A stretch of 32,377 nucleotides of DNA from Bdellovibrio sp. CG22_combo_CG10-13_8_21_14_all_39_27 (GCA_002786715.1 PCTW01000016.1:122949-155325), one strand, 5' to 3'; shown: positions 1-8,698, counted from the stretch's first letter. Made by a program: numbers and translations. The notes: generated from the sequence alone by a model not told the origin.

Positions 1-1
1 A

Positions 2-1054
2 TCTGGATACACTGTTCACCGCAATTGTGCTTCAGGAATGGAAGCCGTTTCGCAAGCCTTTTTGAAAGTTGCGAGCGGAAGAAGCGAAGTGATTATTGCT
101 GGTGGTGTTGAATCAATGTCTCAAATGCCTCTTCTTTATAATAAAGAGATGACTGAATTTTTTGCGATGATGATGAAGGCCAAAACGTTGGCCGATAAAG
201 TAAAAGTTATTTCAACTTTTAGACCTCCCTATTTATCTCCCGTGATTGCTATTGAGCAAGGACTCACAGATCCTTTCTGTGGATTGAACATGGGGCAAAC
301 GGCAGAATTGCTTGCAAGAGAATTGGGTTTTACTCGTGAGCAACAAGATGAGTTTGCCAACAAAAGTCATCACAAAGCTGTAGCTGCTCAAAAAGCAGGT
401 CGTTTTGTGGATGAAATTGTTCCCATTGTTTTCGGTGCTAAGCTAGACAAGCTTTTGGATATCGATGTTGGTCCAAGAGAGAGTTCGACCGTTGAAGGTT
501 TAGCGAAATTAAAGCCTTACTTTGATCGCAAATCTGGAACTGTGACTGTGGCCAATAGTTGTCCTATTACTGATGGTGGCTCAGCTCTGCTTATTGTTTC
601 TGAAGATGCTCTTAAAAAATATAATTTAAAACCAATGGCCAGAATTATAGATTATCATTTCACAGGTCTTGAGCCTGAGAGAATGGGAATGGGACCTCTC
701 TGTGCTATCGATGGCCTTTTAAAGCGAACAAATATGACTCTCGAACAAATGGACCTCGTAGAAATCAATGAAGCATTTGCCGCTCAAGTCATGGCAGTTC
801 GTCGCGGTCTAACTGATGGGGAAGTTGCTCGTCGCTTTAGAGTTGATAAAGTTCACGGTGATATTCCTGATGAGAAGCTCAATGTTAATGGCGGAGCCAT
901 TGCACTCGGACATCCCGTTGGTTCGACGGGGTCACGTCTCATTGTAACTCTTGCTCATGAGTTAAAACGCAGAAAGGCTAAATATGGTCTTGCTTCGTTA
1001 TGCATCGGGGGTGGTCAAGGTGGGGCCACAATGATCGAAAACTTAATGGTTTAA
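2..1054 (+). CDS. fadI: Acetyl-CoA C-acyltransferase (thiolase), 5' end missing
   Basis: This is a thiolase that cleaves 3-ketoacyl-CoA at the end of each beta-oxidation cycle. The frame is open from base 2, and the first codons already encode the active-site cysteine motif NCASGME. The true start therefore lies upstream of the window, and the first in-frame ATG at 38 is internal. Other family marks are EINEAFAAQ, the catalytic-histidine loop GGAIALGHPVGSTG near the C-terminus, and the second cysteine motif CIGGGQGG close to the end. The extra segment between EINEAFAAQ and the GHP loop resembles FadI-type thiolases rather than short biosynthetic ones. The stop is 13 bases before the FadJ-like gene, so the two form an operon. 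The family call is firm. The FadI subtype is inferred from the partner and this segment. Confidence 0.93.
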   Translation, partial: SGYTVHRNCASGMEAVSQAFLKVASGRSEVIIAGGVESMSQMPLLYNKEMTEFFAMMMKAKTLADKVKVISTFRPPYLSPVIAIEQGLTDPFCGLNMGQTAELLARELGFTREQQDEFANKSHHKAVAAQKAGRFVDEIVPIVFGAKLDKLLDIDVGPRESSTVEGLAKLKPYFDRKSGTVTVANSCPITDGGSALLIVSEDALKKYNLKPMARIIDYHFTGLEPERMGMGPLCAIDGLLKRTNMTLEQMDLVEINEAFAAQVMAVRRGLTDGEVARRFRVDKVHGDIPDEKLNVNGGAIALGHPVGSTGSRLIVTLAHELKRRKAKYGLASLCIGGGQGGATMIENLMV

Positions 1055-1067
1055 GGAGCACTTTTAT

Positions 1068-3194
1068 ATGGCCAATCAAAAAATTAGTTTCGAAGTTAAA
1101 AACAATATTGCTTATGTAGGCTTTGGTTTCAACAGTGACAAGTCGATGACGGTTCTAGATGAAGATACATTGCGAGAGCTTAATGATCTTGTTGATGATC
1201 TTCATACTCGTTCGAAAGAGCTGAAAGGAGTTATTTTTCACACTCATAAAGACCGTTGTTTTCTTGCTGGTGCCGATATTAGCTTAATCGCAGGAATGAA
1301 AACAGAAAGCGAAGGTGCTTATGGTGCTGAACAAGGTCAAAATATTTACAATAAAATTGAAGACCTCTCAATTCCAACTGTTGCATGTATTCACGGCATC
1401 TGTCTTGGAGGCGGAACTGAATTTGCTCTAAGTTGTAAGAGCATCATCGCCTCTGATGATTCTTCAACTCAAATGGGTTTGCCTGAAGTTAAACTCGGGC
1501 TGATTCCTGGTTTTGGAGGAACTTATAGAATGCCAAAACGAGTTGGTTTACCCAATGCTCTTGATCTTATTCTTTCAGGAAAAACAGTTCGTGGAAATAA
1601 GTTAAAGCGCATCGGTCTTGCTGATGAAGTTTATCCAAAAGAGCGGCTTCTCGACATGGCATTACGTCATATGGGGAAGAAATCTTCTAAAAATGGTTTG
1701 GTAAGTCGCCTTGAGAAAATGGCATCAGACAATTTTGTTTCTCATAAAATTATTTTTCAAAAGGCACGCGAGTCTGTCCTTAAGAAAACAAAAGGCTTTT
1801 ACCAAGCTCCTTTAAAAATCCTTGATGTGATGGAATCGGGCTTAATGAAAGGGCGACAAGCCTATCTCACGAGCGAAGCTGAAGCTTTTGGAGAGTTATG
1901 CGTTGGTGAGCAAAGTAAAAATCTTCAACATATTTATTTTTTAACTGAAGAAGTTAAAAAATATCCAGGGCCAAAGGCAACTAAAGAATTACCTGTTCTC
2001 TCTCGTGGAGCAGCTCTTGGAGCAGGTACGATGGGTGGCGGTATTGCATGGTTAATGGCCGATAATGACATGGCCCCCATTATGAAAGACTTAACCAAGC
2101 CAGCACTTGAGCTTGGACTTAAGCAAGCTTCGCAAAACTTTTCAGGAGCTCTTAAACGTAAACGTCTTACTAAAGATGAATATGAAAGAAAAATGAGGTC
2201 GATTAGTGCGCAAACGTCGTTTGATGGCATTCAAAAAACAGACCTCGTAATCGAAGCGATTGTTGAAGATCTCGAAATTAAGAAAAAGGTTTTTGCTGAT
2301 CTTGAAAAATATGTAAGACCTGATTGTGTGGTGACTTCAAACACATCTTCGCTTTCTGTTCAGTCAATGAGTGAAGCTTTCGAACATTCGGAACGTTTTG
2401 CAGGCCTACACTTCTTTAACCCTGTTCACATGATGCCCTTGGTAGAGATTATTTCTCACGATAAGACTTCACCAGAGACTTTAGAAGCTCTTTATAAATG
2501 GGTATTAAAGGTTAAGAAAACTCCAGTCATCGTGAAAGACGGGCCAGGGTTTCTCGTTAATAGAATCCTAATGCCTTATTTAAATGAAGCTGGCTTTCTT
2601 CTCGAAGAAGGTGTTCCGATGAAAGACATCGATGAAGCTTGTTTGAATTTTGGAATGCCAATGGGCCCATGCCGTCTTCTTGATGAGGTTGGCATCGATG
2701 TTGGCGTCAAAGTGGCCAAAATTCTCCATAAGGGGCTCGGCGATCGCGCTCGTAGTTCAGCGCTATCCGCGAAACTTTCTGAAAAAGGTTTCTTGGGTAA
2801 AAAGAGTAAATCTGGTTTCTATCTCTATGATGACGCCGGAAAAGTCATTGGCGAAAATGAGGAAGTGAAGTCATTACTTCCAAAAAGTAAAAAAACAATG
2901 GAAGAAGTCGATATTCAAATGCGAGTCTTTTTGCCAATGATCAATGAAGCTTCGACTATTTTAAGTGAGAAGCTGGTTGAAAGACCTGGTCAAGTTGATT
3001 TGGGTCTTATTTTTGGAATTGGATTTCCTCCTTTCCGAGGTGGACTGCTCCGTTATGCCGATGGTGAAGGAATTGAACGCATCGTTGAAAAGCTCAAAGA
3101 ATTGGCCATTTCTGTAGATAAAGATCGCTATACTCCTTCTGCTCGATTATTAGAAATGATCGAAAAGAAGATGAAGTTTTACGACTATAAATGA
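1068..3194 (+). CDS. fadJ: Bifunctional enoyl-CoA hydratase / 3-hydroxyacyl-CoA dehydrogenase
   Basis: This is a beta-oxidation multifunctional protein of 708 residues, close to the usual 710-730 of FadJ/FadB. The N-terminal crotonase domain (about 1-190) has the oxyanion-hole segments AGADIS and GICLGGGTEF. Its catalytic glutamates are E118 and E140 (LPEVKLGLIPGFGG). The dehydrogenase half begins with the NAD-binding loop GAGTMGGGIA (318-327). It continues with SNTSS and the catalytic-histidine segment LHFFNPVHMMPLVE, then GPGFLVNRIL, and a second C-terminal dehydrogenase domain. The start has a good Shine-Dalgarno (AAGGAG, 9 bases upstream). With the preceding thiolase it forms the trifunctional hydratase/dehydrogenase/thiolase set. 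FadB and FadJ cannot be told apart with certainty by eye. Confidence 0.95.
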   Translation: MANQKISFEVKNNIAYVGFGFNSDKSMTVLDEDTLRELNDLVDDLHTRSKELKGVIFHTHKDRCFLAGADISLIAGMKTESEGAYGAEQGQNIYNKIEDLSIPTVACIHGICLGGGTEFALSCKSIIASDDSSTQMGLPEVKLGLIPGFGGTYRMPKRVGLPNALDLILSGKTVRGNKLKRIGLADEVYPKERLLDMALRHMGKKSSKNGLVSRLEKMASDNFVSHKIIFQKARESVLKKTKGFYQAPLKILDVMESGLMKGRQAYLTSEAEAFGELCVGEQSKNLQHIYFLTEEVKKYPGPKATKELPVLSRGAALGAGTMGGGIAWLMADNDMAPIMKDLTKPALELGLKQASQNFSGALKRKRLTKDEYERKMRSISAQTSFDGIQKTDLVIEAIVEDLEIKKKVFADLEKYVRPDCVVTSNTSSLSVQSMSEAFEHSERFAGLHFFNPVHMMPLVEIISHDKTSPETLEALYKWVLKVKKTPVIVKDGPGFLVNRILMPYLNEAGFLLEEGVPMKDIDEACLNFGMPMGPCRLLDEVGIDVGVKVAKILHKGLGDRARSSALSAKLSEKGFLGKKSKSGFYLYDDAGKVIGENEEVKSLLPKSKKTMEEVDIQMRVFLPMINEASTILSEKLVERPGQVDLGLIFGIGFPPFRGGLLRYADGEGIERIVEKLKELAISVDKDRYTPSARLLEMIEKKMKFYDYK

Positions 3195-4336
3195 CATCGC
3201 CGACTTCCTACTTCTTTCATTACATCATGCACGCAAAGACTCGCCAGAAGCTTTTGTTTCTGGCGATTTTTGGTTTGGTATTATCCAGTTTTGCTCTTAT
3301 TTTTATGCAATCAACCATGGGTGGGCTTCAAGATAAGCTCATGGGACGCTCAAAGCGTATGCTCGGAGATGCTGTCGTTTCAATTGATCAGGTCGACGTC
3401 AAGCCTTATCTTGATCTGGCCCATAAGCATGGCCTGAAGGCGCAAGCTGAATATGAAATTGAACTTTTGATTCGTCATAAAAGTCTTATTAGACCAGTTA
3501 TCGTTCACGGAGTTGATACTGAAAATCCTGATCTGCCTGAAGTTATTCGACATTACAACTTCAAAGAATTACTACTGGCCCGAGATTTGGCCCATCAAAT
3601 TGATGTTGGAGAAGGCAGTCAAGTACAACTCATCTCGCCTTCGCATGTCGATAGTTTTCTAGGAGATGTTCCGCGCTTTACATCCCTGTATGTAGATACT
3701 CTTTTTGTTTCAGATGTTCCTGAAGTTGATATGGCCCATGTATGGGTTCGACATCGCTCTGTGGCCAATTTGGTACGAGTTTTGAAGTTTAATCGCGTTC
3801 GCTTGTGGGGAGATGTGAAGCCATCTTTTATCGAAGCTTTAATTTCATTAGACAGTTCAGCTCAGTTGAAAACTTGGGAACAACTTAATCAAACCCTTCA
3901 TTGGGCCTTAAGACTTGAATCGGGAATGATGATTTTTCTTTTCTCATCTATGACTCTTTTAGTTTCCCTAAGTATCACTACTGGTTTGCTTATCTTTTTT
4001 AATAAAGTGAAAGGCGATTTAGCGGCCATGTGGATTTTGGGGCGATCAGAATCTGATATGGTACTAGGAGCTAGAAGATTTCTTATTCTTTTGAATGTAT
4101 TAGCGAGCATTGCAGGTTTATTTTTTGGATTAGGTGCGCTCTATCTTTTAAAAAGATATGGTACAGAGATTATGCCTGATGTTTTTGTTGATCGAAAAAT
4201 ACCAGTGCTTATAACGCCACAAGGAATTCTTATTTCTCTTTTTGTACCTATTTTTATCGGTACCCTTTTTTCTTGGTGGTCATTGCGTCAATTCAAACGT
4301 GAAGTAAATTTCCTATCTTACGTACGCGGATTTTAA
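3191..4336 (+). CDS. LolC/LolE-like ABC transporter permease (FtsX fold)
   Basis: This inner-membrane protein of 381 residues has the four-helix layout of lipoprotein-releasing and MacB/FtsX permeases. One membrane helix lies near 20-40. A periplasmic domain of about 200 residues follows, then helices at about 245-270, 297-320 and 346-365. The segment LLARDLAHQIDVGEGSQVQLISP (about 128-150) is typical of LolC/E, where it reads like 'GkeLA..L.v..Gd.v.lisP'. The start ATG overlaps the FadJ stop in an ATGA, so translation is coupled. No ATPase partner is encoded next to it, so the NBD must come from elsewhere. It most likely helps extract or export lipoproteins or lipids. The substrate is not visible in the sequence. 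Confidence 0.75.
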   Translation: MTSPTSYFFHYIMHAKTRQKLLFLAIFGLVLSSFALIFMQSTMGGLQDKLMGRSKRMLGDAVVSIDQVDVKPYLDLAHKHGLKAQAEYEIELLIRHKSLIRPVIVHGVDTENPDLPEVIRHYNFKELLLARDLAHQIDVGEGSQVQLISPSHVDSFLGDVPRFTSLYVDTLFVSDVPEVDMAHVWVRHRSVANLVRVLKFNRVRLWGDVKPSFIEALISLDSSAQLKTWEQLNQTLHWALRLESGMMIFLFSSMTLLVSLSITTGLLIFFNKVKGDLAAMWILGRSESDMVLGARRFLILLNVLASIAGLFFGLGALYLLKRYGTEIMPDVFVDRKIPVLITPQGILISLFVPIFIGTLFSWWSLRQFKREVNFLSYVRGF

Positions 4337-4403
4337 TTTTCTTCTTCATTATTCAATGATATTTAAATTTTAGAGAGGTAACATTTTTTAAAAGGAGATT
4401 CTG

Positions 4404-4694
4404 ATGAAGAAGCTTGCTTTCCTGTGCCTCTTTCTCACATCAGCAGTATTTGCTGACACTTCAACTCATGTCGCTTTTGTACGCGCTGACTCAATGGAGT
4501 CATTACAGGTTGCTATTCAAGATGCCATTCCCGAGATTATTAGAGGTCGCTATCGTCGAATGAATGACAATTGCAACTCTGGAACGCGCAAGGTTTATGC
4601 TGTTGAAGTCAACGGTCTTAGATATCGTGTTGATCGTCATGGGAATCTAGAAGCTTATTATTCAGCTGCGATTAAATACAGCTGTAACGATTAA
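4404..4694 (+). CDS. Small secreted protein, unknown function
   Basis: This is a 96-residue protein with a clear Sec signal peptide: basic MKK, a hydrophobic core, and likely cleavage after VFA near residue 17. The mature part of about 79 residues has two cysteines (in NDNCNSG and the terminal YSCND) that could form one disulfide in the periplasm or outside the cell. A strong Shine-Dalgarno (AAAGGAG) sits 6 bases before the ATG. I do not recognise the family. It is followed by a long inverted repeat that separates it from the convergent lipid operon. Confidence 0.75.
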   Translation: MKKLAFLCLFLTSAVFADTSTHVAFVRADSMESLQVAIQDAIPEIIRGRYRRMNDNCNSGTRKVYAVEVNGLRYRVDRHGNLEAYYSAAIKYSCND

Positions 4695-4701
4695 TCTTCT
4701 T

Positions 4702-4755
4702 GGTGCGTGATATTTTTTTTATAGGTCGCATGCCCATAAAAAGGTATCACGCACC
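4702..4755. terminator. 54-bp nested inverted repeat between convergent genes
   Basis: A perfect 11-bp outer stem is formed by ggtgcgtgata at 4702-4712 and its complement at 4745-4755. Inside it a T-run and an A-run (tttttat / ataaaaa) continue the pairing around a small gg/cc core with loop tcgcatg. It fills the gap between a (+) and a (-) gene and is followed by T-rich sequence in the + direction. A bidirectional terminator is the simplest reading. Confidence 0.6.
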
Positions 4756-4757
4756 TT

Positions 4758-5300
4758 TTAGAGTTTTTCTTTGCGAATACCAAATTTGTAGAGCGCAACA
4801 TTTGTTGCGGTATGAACAAATGCGCCTATGGTGACTCCTAAAAGAATTAACGGAGCATCAGGAGTTACAAAGAAATAGTAAAAAAGTGATACACCTAGTC
4901 CACTGTCAATGTGGTCTAGAACAAAGAATAATTTTTTATTTTTTTCACTGGTTTTACCAGGTTCAACTCCCAATCTTCTTTTAATAAAAGAATTAGGAAG
5001 TTCAAATAAGACATAGGAAAAACCGAGCCCGAGACCAAAAAGAACCCAGTGCTCATAAATTCCAATTCGTTGTACCTGTGAGATCAGGTTGTCTAAAAGT
5101 GCGACAGGGAAAATACCTAATAAAGTCCCTAAAGGCATAATAATAAATCCTCTCCATGTCTTATTCTTGCCAAAAGTCCACTTGTGAATTGGAATTTTTA
5201 AAAAGGAAAGCCAATCTTTTTTTACCGCAATCATGTGAATGATTCCACCAATCATGAGTGGGAAACTTAAGAGATAGGCTTTCCAAAAAGTTAATAGCAT
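4758..5300 (-). CDS. CDP-archaeol synthase (CarS, DUF46)-family membrane protein
   Basis: This is a 180-residue integral membrane protein of the CarS family. In archaea these enzymes use CTP to activate unsaturated archaetidic acid to CDP-archaeol, and the bacterial members have no settled substrate. Diagnostic stretches are FGKNKTWRGF (43-52), LPNSFIKRRLGVEPG (101-115) and the LDHIDSGLG segment with D129 and D132. About five hydrophobic helices surround them. The length equals that of archaeal CarS (about 160-180). The ATG overlaps the methyltransferase stop by one base (TAATG), so it is the last gene of a coupled three-gene operon with a fatty-acid desaturase. A role in activating a lipid phosphate is likely. 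An archaeal-type ether lipid is not demonstrated. Confidence 0.8.
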   Translation of the reverse strand: MLLTFWKAYLLSFPLMIGGIIHMIAVKKDWLSFLKIPIHKWTFGKNKTWRGFIIMPLGTLLGIFPVALLDNLISQVQRIGIYEHWVLFGLGLGFSYVLFELPNSFIKRRLGVEPGKTSEKNKKLFFVLDHIDSGLGVSLFYYFFVTPDAPLILLGVTIGAFVHTATNVALYKFGIRKEKL

Positions 5301-6292
5301 TAAGTTGTCTTCTTTTTAAGGATGACTGTTTGCATGGATAGATTTAACCAGCGATGGAGCATATCTAACGGCCAAAAGAGTGCCGTAAAAATGGCATATC
5401 CCCAAAAATGGTTTTCAAGAATAATTCCTCTTCCTTTGTTAAATAAAAAGAGAAAACCAAAATAAAGATAAAAAAGTGGTGGAAAGGCTCCCCAAGGAAG
5501 GTATTCAACAATCTCAAAACCACTGTCTTGAACCATATTTAAAAAATGTTTTTTATCAAAAATGGTTAAATGTTGAGGAGCTTGCACTCCTGGCCAACGT
5601 TTTCCTTGGAGCGGGTAAGTGAGACAGTCAAGTCGAGGTACTTCAATGACAAGATGTCCATCATCTTTAAGGAGTTCTCTTGCCGTTGCTAATGATTTTT
5701 TTGGTTGGTAGCAATGTTCGAGAAAGTGCCACATCGTTATAACATCGAACTTTTGACCTTTAAAATCTTGATCATAAAAAAAACCTAGATAACTATTGAT
5801 TGGAGCGGCTTCAGGATAGTTTGAGAGATCTTTAAAGTCGACGCCCGATACCTTTGTTCCATACTTATGATGCATATGAAGAAGGTAAGTTCCAATCGCA
5901 CATCCAACATCTAGAATGTGTGAATTTGAATCTATCTTTTTATGACGAGTCACGATTTTATCTTTCATTTTATCGTGTTGTGCAATTCCGCGTTTAAATC
6001 CCCAGTCTCTTAGCTTACCTTTGCTTCTTCTATCATGGGCAATGTAATCATCATCGTAAAAGATTTTTATATTATCGCTGTGTACTCTTGGGTTCAGGTA
6101 AACAAATTGGCAATTGTTACAAGTGACGTAACGGAAATTGCCAGTTTTTCCTGTGAGGTCATCTTGTCCAACAAGCAAGGGAGTAAAGTCATCAGTTCCA
6201 CATTGATAGCAAGGAACATATTCAAACTTAAGATCGCTGGGATTATCAAGCTGTTTAAAATTGTCCAATGATTCTTTACTTTGAGATTGCAT
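5300..6292 (-). CDS. Zinc-ribbon SAM-dependent methyltransferase with hydrophobic C-terminus
   Basis: This is a 330-residue class I methyltransferase. A putative zinc ribbon is formed by C28-x2-C31 and C58-x2-C61, followed by FVYLNPRV, an arrangement common in Methyltransf_23-type enzymes. The SAM loop is ILDVGCAIGTYL (about 127-138), and the post-I acidic residue is in VSGVDF. A WHFLEHC motif and KDDGHLVIEVP complete the Rossmann core. Residues of about 270-315 are rich in F, Y, L and W and look membrane-associated, which fits a lipid-linked substrate. It is flanked on both sides by TAATG one-base overlaps, with desaturase upstream and CarS-like protein downstream. The methyl acceptor cannot be read from the sequence. 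Given the neighbours it is probably an acyl chain, lipid head or isoprenoid. Confidence 0.85.
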   Translation of the reverse strand: MQSQSKESLDNFKQLDNPSDLKFEYVPCYQCGTDDFTPLLVGQDDLTGKTGNFRYVTCNNCQFVYLNPRVHSDNIKIFYDDDYIAHDRRSKGKLRDWGFKRGIAQHDKMKDKIVTRHKKIDSNSHILDVGCAIGTYLLHMHHKYGTKVSGVDFKDLSNYPEAAPINSYLGFFYDQDFKGQKFDVITMWHFLEHCYQPKKSLATARELLKDDGHLVIEVPRLDCLTYPLQGKRWPGVQAPQHLTIFDKKHFLNMVQDSGFEIVEYLPWGAFPPLFYLYFGFLFLFNKGRGIILENHFWGYAIFTALFWPLDMLHRWLNLSMQTVILKKKTT

Positions 6293-7254
6293 TATATTTT
6301 TTCTCCGGTTTGTGTACTGTCTTTGAATAAGAGCTCAAGGGCATCCATTTGTTTCACCTTGAGGGCCCAAGGAAGAATGTCGTAGGTTTGGGGAAAGTTA
6401 AAATCATACTGAGGAAAATAATAGGCAGGTAGTGAAGGAAAACAATGATGAAGTTCGTGGCGATTAAAATAAAAGAGAACATAGGCTTCGAGCCAATGAG
6501 GACAACGAAGTGAACGCGTGTACTGGACTTGTTCATAATTCGTATGAGGTTTAAATTTACCATGACTTATTGGCATTGGAATATGATTGTGTTGAGAAAG
6601 CAAAACGATATCCATAAAGGCCAAAGATAAATACAGGCCTAGTCCAAAAGTTAGCAGGAGAGCTGCTCCGAAATAATAAAAAATGAAGCCATAAAAAACG
6701 ATGAGGAAAATGATATTAAGTACAATTCTTTTCCTGAAGTAAGGGTCTTCTATTGTTTGAAAAACGGCCTTGATATTCCAGTAGGTTCCTGCTCGATACA
6801 TAATGGAAAATAGTGGAATCCATAATCTCCAGCACCAGCGATTAAGAAACTTTTGAAAAATATTGAGATTGTGAACTCTCGGATCGACTTGTATTTTTGT
6901 CGTTGGATCTTCATTCTTCCAACCTGCAAGTCGGTGATGTTGTCGGTGAATGGCTTGCCAGCTATAAAAAGGCAGAATGGCGAAAAGGGAAGAGAGATGC
7001 CCAAAAAAAACATTGAGTTTCGTGTCTGGGAGTAACGTATTATGACCGCATTCATGAAGAATGACAAAGTGTTGCACAAAAGCTGTGGCCAAAAGAATTT
7101 GACCGATAAAATAAAATCCGTCTGAACGAAGTGTTAAGTAAAGACCAGAGAATGTGGTGAGGTAAGTAATAATGAGCCAACGAAATCCTAAGCTTTCGCT
7201 AGCGGTAAAGCTTTCAATTCGCTCTCTGGCATTTTGATATTCTTGCCGATTCAT
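6292..7254 (-). CDS. Membrane fatty-acid desaturase/hydroxylase family protein
   Basis: This 320-residue membrane di-iron enzyme has the three histidine boxes HECGH (67-71), HRQHH (103-107) and HELHH (266-270). An extra QHNH lies near 221-224. Hydrophobic helix pairs are placed as expected for FA_desaturase proteins, which introduce double bonds or hydroxyls into acyl chains or carotenoid-like lipids in the inner membrane. It is the first gene of the operon desaturase - methyltransferase - CarS-like, and the next gene starts in its stop codon (TAATG). It is transcribed divergently from the secreted protein at 7322, with 67 bases between. The regioselectivity and the acyl-CoA, acyl-ACP or lipid substrate are not predictable here. 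Confidence 0.9.
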   Translation of the reverse strand: MNRQEYQNARERIESFTASESLGFRWLIITYLTTFSGLYLTLRSDGFYFIGQILLATAFVQHFVILHECGHNTLLPDTKLNVFFGHLSSLFAILPFYSWQAIHRQHHRLAGWKNEDPTTKIQVDPRVHNLNIFQKFLNRWCWRLWIPLFSIMYRAGTYWNIKAVFQTIEDPYFRKRIVLNIIFLIVFYGFIFYYFGAALLLTFGLGLYLSLAFMDIVLLSQHNHIPMPISHGKFKPHTNYEQVQYTRSLRCPHWLEAYVLFYFNRHELHHCFPSLPAYYFPQYDFNFPQTYDILPWALKVKQMDALELLFKDSTQTGEKI

Positions 7255-7270
7255 TGATTTCCAATATTTT

Positions 7271-7279
7271 TGTTATACT
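7271..7279 (+). promoter_or_regulatory. Extended -10 promoter element
   Basis: The sequence TGTTATACT matches an extended -10 (TGnTATAAT, one mismatch). It lies 43 bases before the GTG start at 7322, in the short divergent gap. No convincing -35 is seen at 17 bp, as is common for extended -10 promoters. Confidence 0.45.
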
Positions 7280-7321
7280 TTTATTCTAAAGCTCACTGAT
7301 TTATCATCATAGGGGAAAATT

Positions 7322-8698
7322 GTGCTGATTCGTCTGATATTATTTTTTTGCCTCTCAAATCATCTTCTCGCATCCTCCGTTGATCCTATGCTTGAACCTC
7401 TGAATCAAGAACTGGTGTCCATTGATGATCCACTGAAATATAACGATTTTTTCAATCGTGTTCAGAAATTGTCACTCGAAAACCCAGAGCATGAAGGCTT
7501 ACTGCTTTATTCAAGTGTCGCTCGATTATTACAGAGTATTGAGGGGATTACGTGGCTTGAGGAAGGTTTTTATCGCCAATCTGACTTCCTGTACTCAATT
7601 TTTGTCTCGTTTATGAGGTCGACTTATTCACCAGATTACGTGATTGGAACCCATGTTCGAAAGTATGGACGATATTTTACAGAGCCTCATATGAAAATGG
7701 GCCAGTTTGCGAATCTTTCTGATTTGCAAGATCACTTGATCAAAGTCATCATGCCAGCACTTGATCATTTGATCAGTGTTCTGGATCGTCTTTCACGCAA
7801 AGAAAAAATTGAACTTGTACTTGATCAGCATGTTTTGGTCGGATTCGTCGCTAAAGAGAGAACAACTAACAAAGAAGATTGGTTTTTTATTCCTGAAGAT
7901 GAGCGCTTTAGAATATTGAGGGCTCCTCATTTTGCTTTGATGAAATCTCAAATGGAGCTTTTAGCTGGAGTTGTTAGTTATTTTAGTGCTTACAATTTAG
8001 ACCTCTTTCCCAAATATATCGATTATCTAATTCAGACTGTAACATGGCGATCTTTAAAGAAGATTCTTCTCTTTAGAAAATATGTTGAACCATTAACTAC
8101 CCAAGATAAAGTTGAAGCGCTAAAAAAAGATAAATTTAAAAATTTTCTTACTTTAACAAAACCTTTAATGACTTTAAAGGCGCTTGAGTATTGGCGCAAC
8201 TCCACTCTCTCTCGTAGATTAGCGCTTGAAAAATTTCAGAAGATGAACAGGTCGAGTTCTCAAGATCTTTGGGATGTTGATGAGTTTAAGTGGCGTGCCA
8301 AAACTGAACTGCCCATGCTTCGTTTAAGAGAGGAATTTTTAAATGCTGCCGTTCATGGGGAAGATTATAAAATAACTGTTCCAGCGACTCGCTATACATT
8401 TAAATTGCGACCAAAGCAGCTATTTATGATCACAGATTATAAATCCCTGTTGGCAAAAACGTTTTATGGGGAAGCTCAAAGAAAAACCTGGGAAATCGAT
8501 CATAAGGTCGCTCCTCATCCCCTTTATGGAGAGTTTACTGTGTGGGACTTTAATTACGGAAAACCTGTGACCTATCTAGACCCCACATTTAATTTCTTTT
8601 TACCTGAGGCCAATGATGAGAATTATTTAGAGCTTATTAAGAGCTTAAGACTTTATCCGGCCATTGCACCTTTTGTTAACCTTCTGCCTCTACATTAA
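7322..8698 (+). CDS. Secreted/periplasmic protein of unknown function
   Basis: This is a 458-residue protein starting at GTG with a good ribosome site (AGGGGAAAATT). The N-terminus MLIRLILFFCLSNHLLASS is a signal peptide. The mature chain is mostly alpha-helical in character, rich in charged residues and leucine, with no low-complexity tract. Its C-terminal third has many aromatic and Pro-containing turns (for example APHPLYGEFTVWDFNYGKP). I recognise no domain or catalytic motif. Its last 9 bases overlap the end of the convergent UbiA-like gene. The gene sits exactly between the two lipid-type minus-strand operons, so a role in the same process is possible but unsupported. Confidence 0.8.
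   Translation: MLIRLILFFCLSNHLLASSVDPMLEPLNQELVSIDDPLKYNDFFNRVQKLSLENPEHEGLLLYSSVARLLQSIEGITWLEEGFYRQSDFLYSIFVSFMRSTYSPDYVIGTHVRKYGRYFTEPHMKMGQFANLSDLQDHLIKVIMPALDHLISVLDRLSRKEKIELVLDQHVLVGFVAKERTTNKEDWFFIPEDERFRILRAPHFALMKSQMELLAGVVSYFSAYNLDLFPKYIDYLIQTVTWRSLKKILLFRKYVEPLTTQDKVEALKKDKFKNFLTLTKPLMTLKALEYWRNSTLSRRLALEKFQKMNRSSSQDLWDVDEFKWRAKTELPMLRLREEFLNAAVHGEDYKITVPATRYTFKLRPKQLFMITDYKSLLAKTFYGEAQRKTWEIDHKVAPHPLYGEFTVWDFNYGKPVTYLDPTFNFFLPEANDENYLELIKSLRLYPAIAPFVNLLPLH

Noticed and set aside
1934-2230. Minus-strand open frame of 98 codons inside the FadJ-like gene
   Set aside because: It is antisense to a strongly conserved dehydrogenase domain, has no ribosome site and resembles no family.
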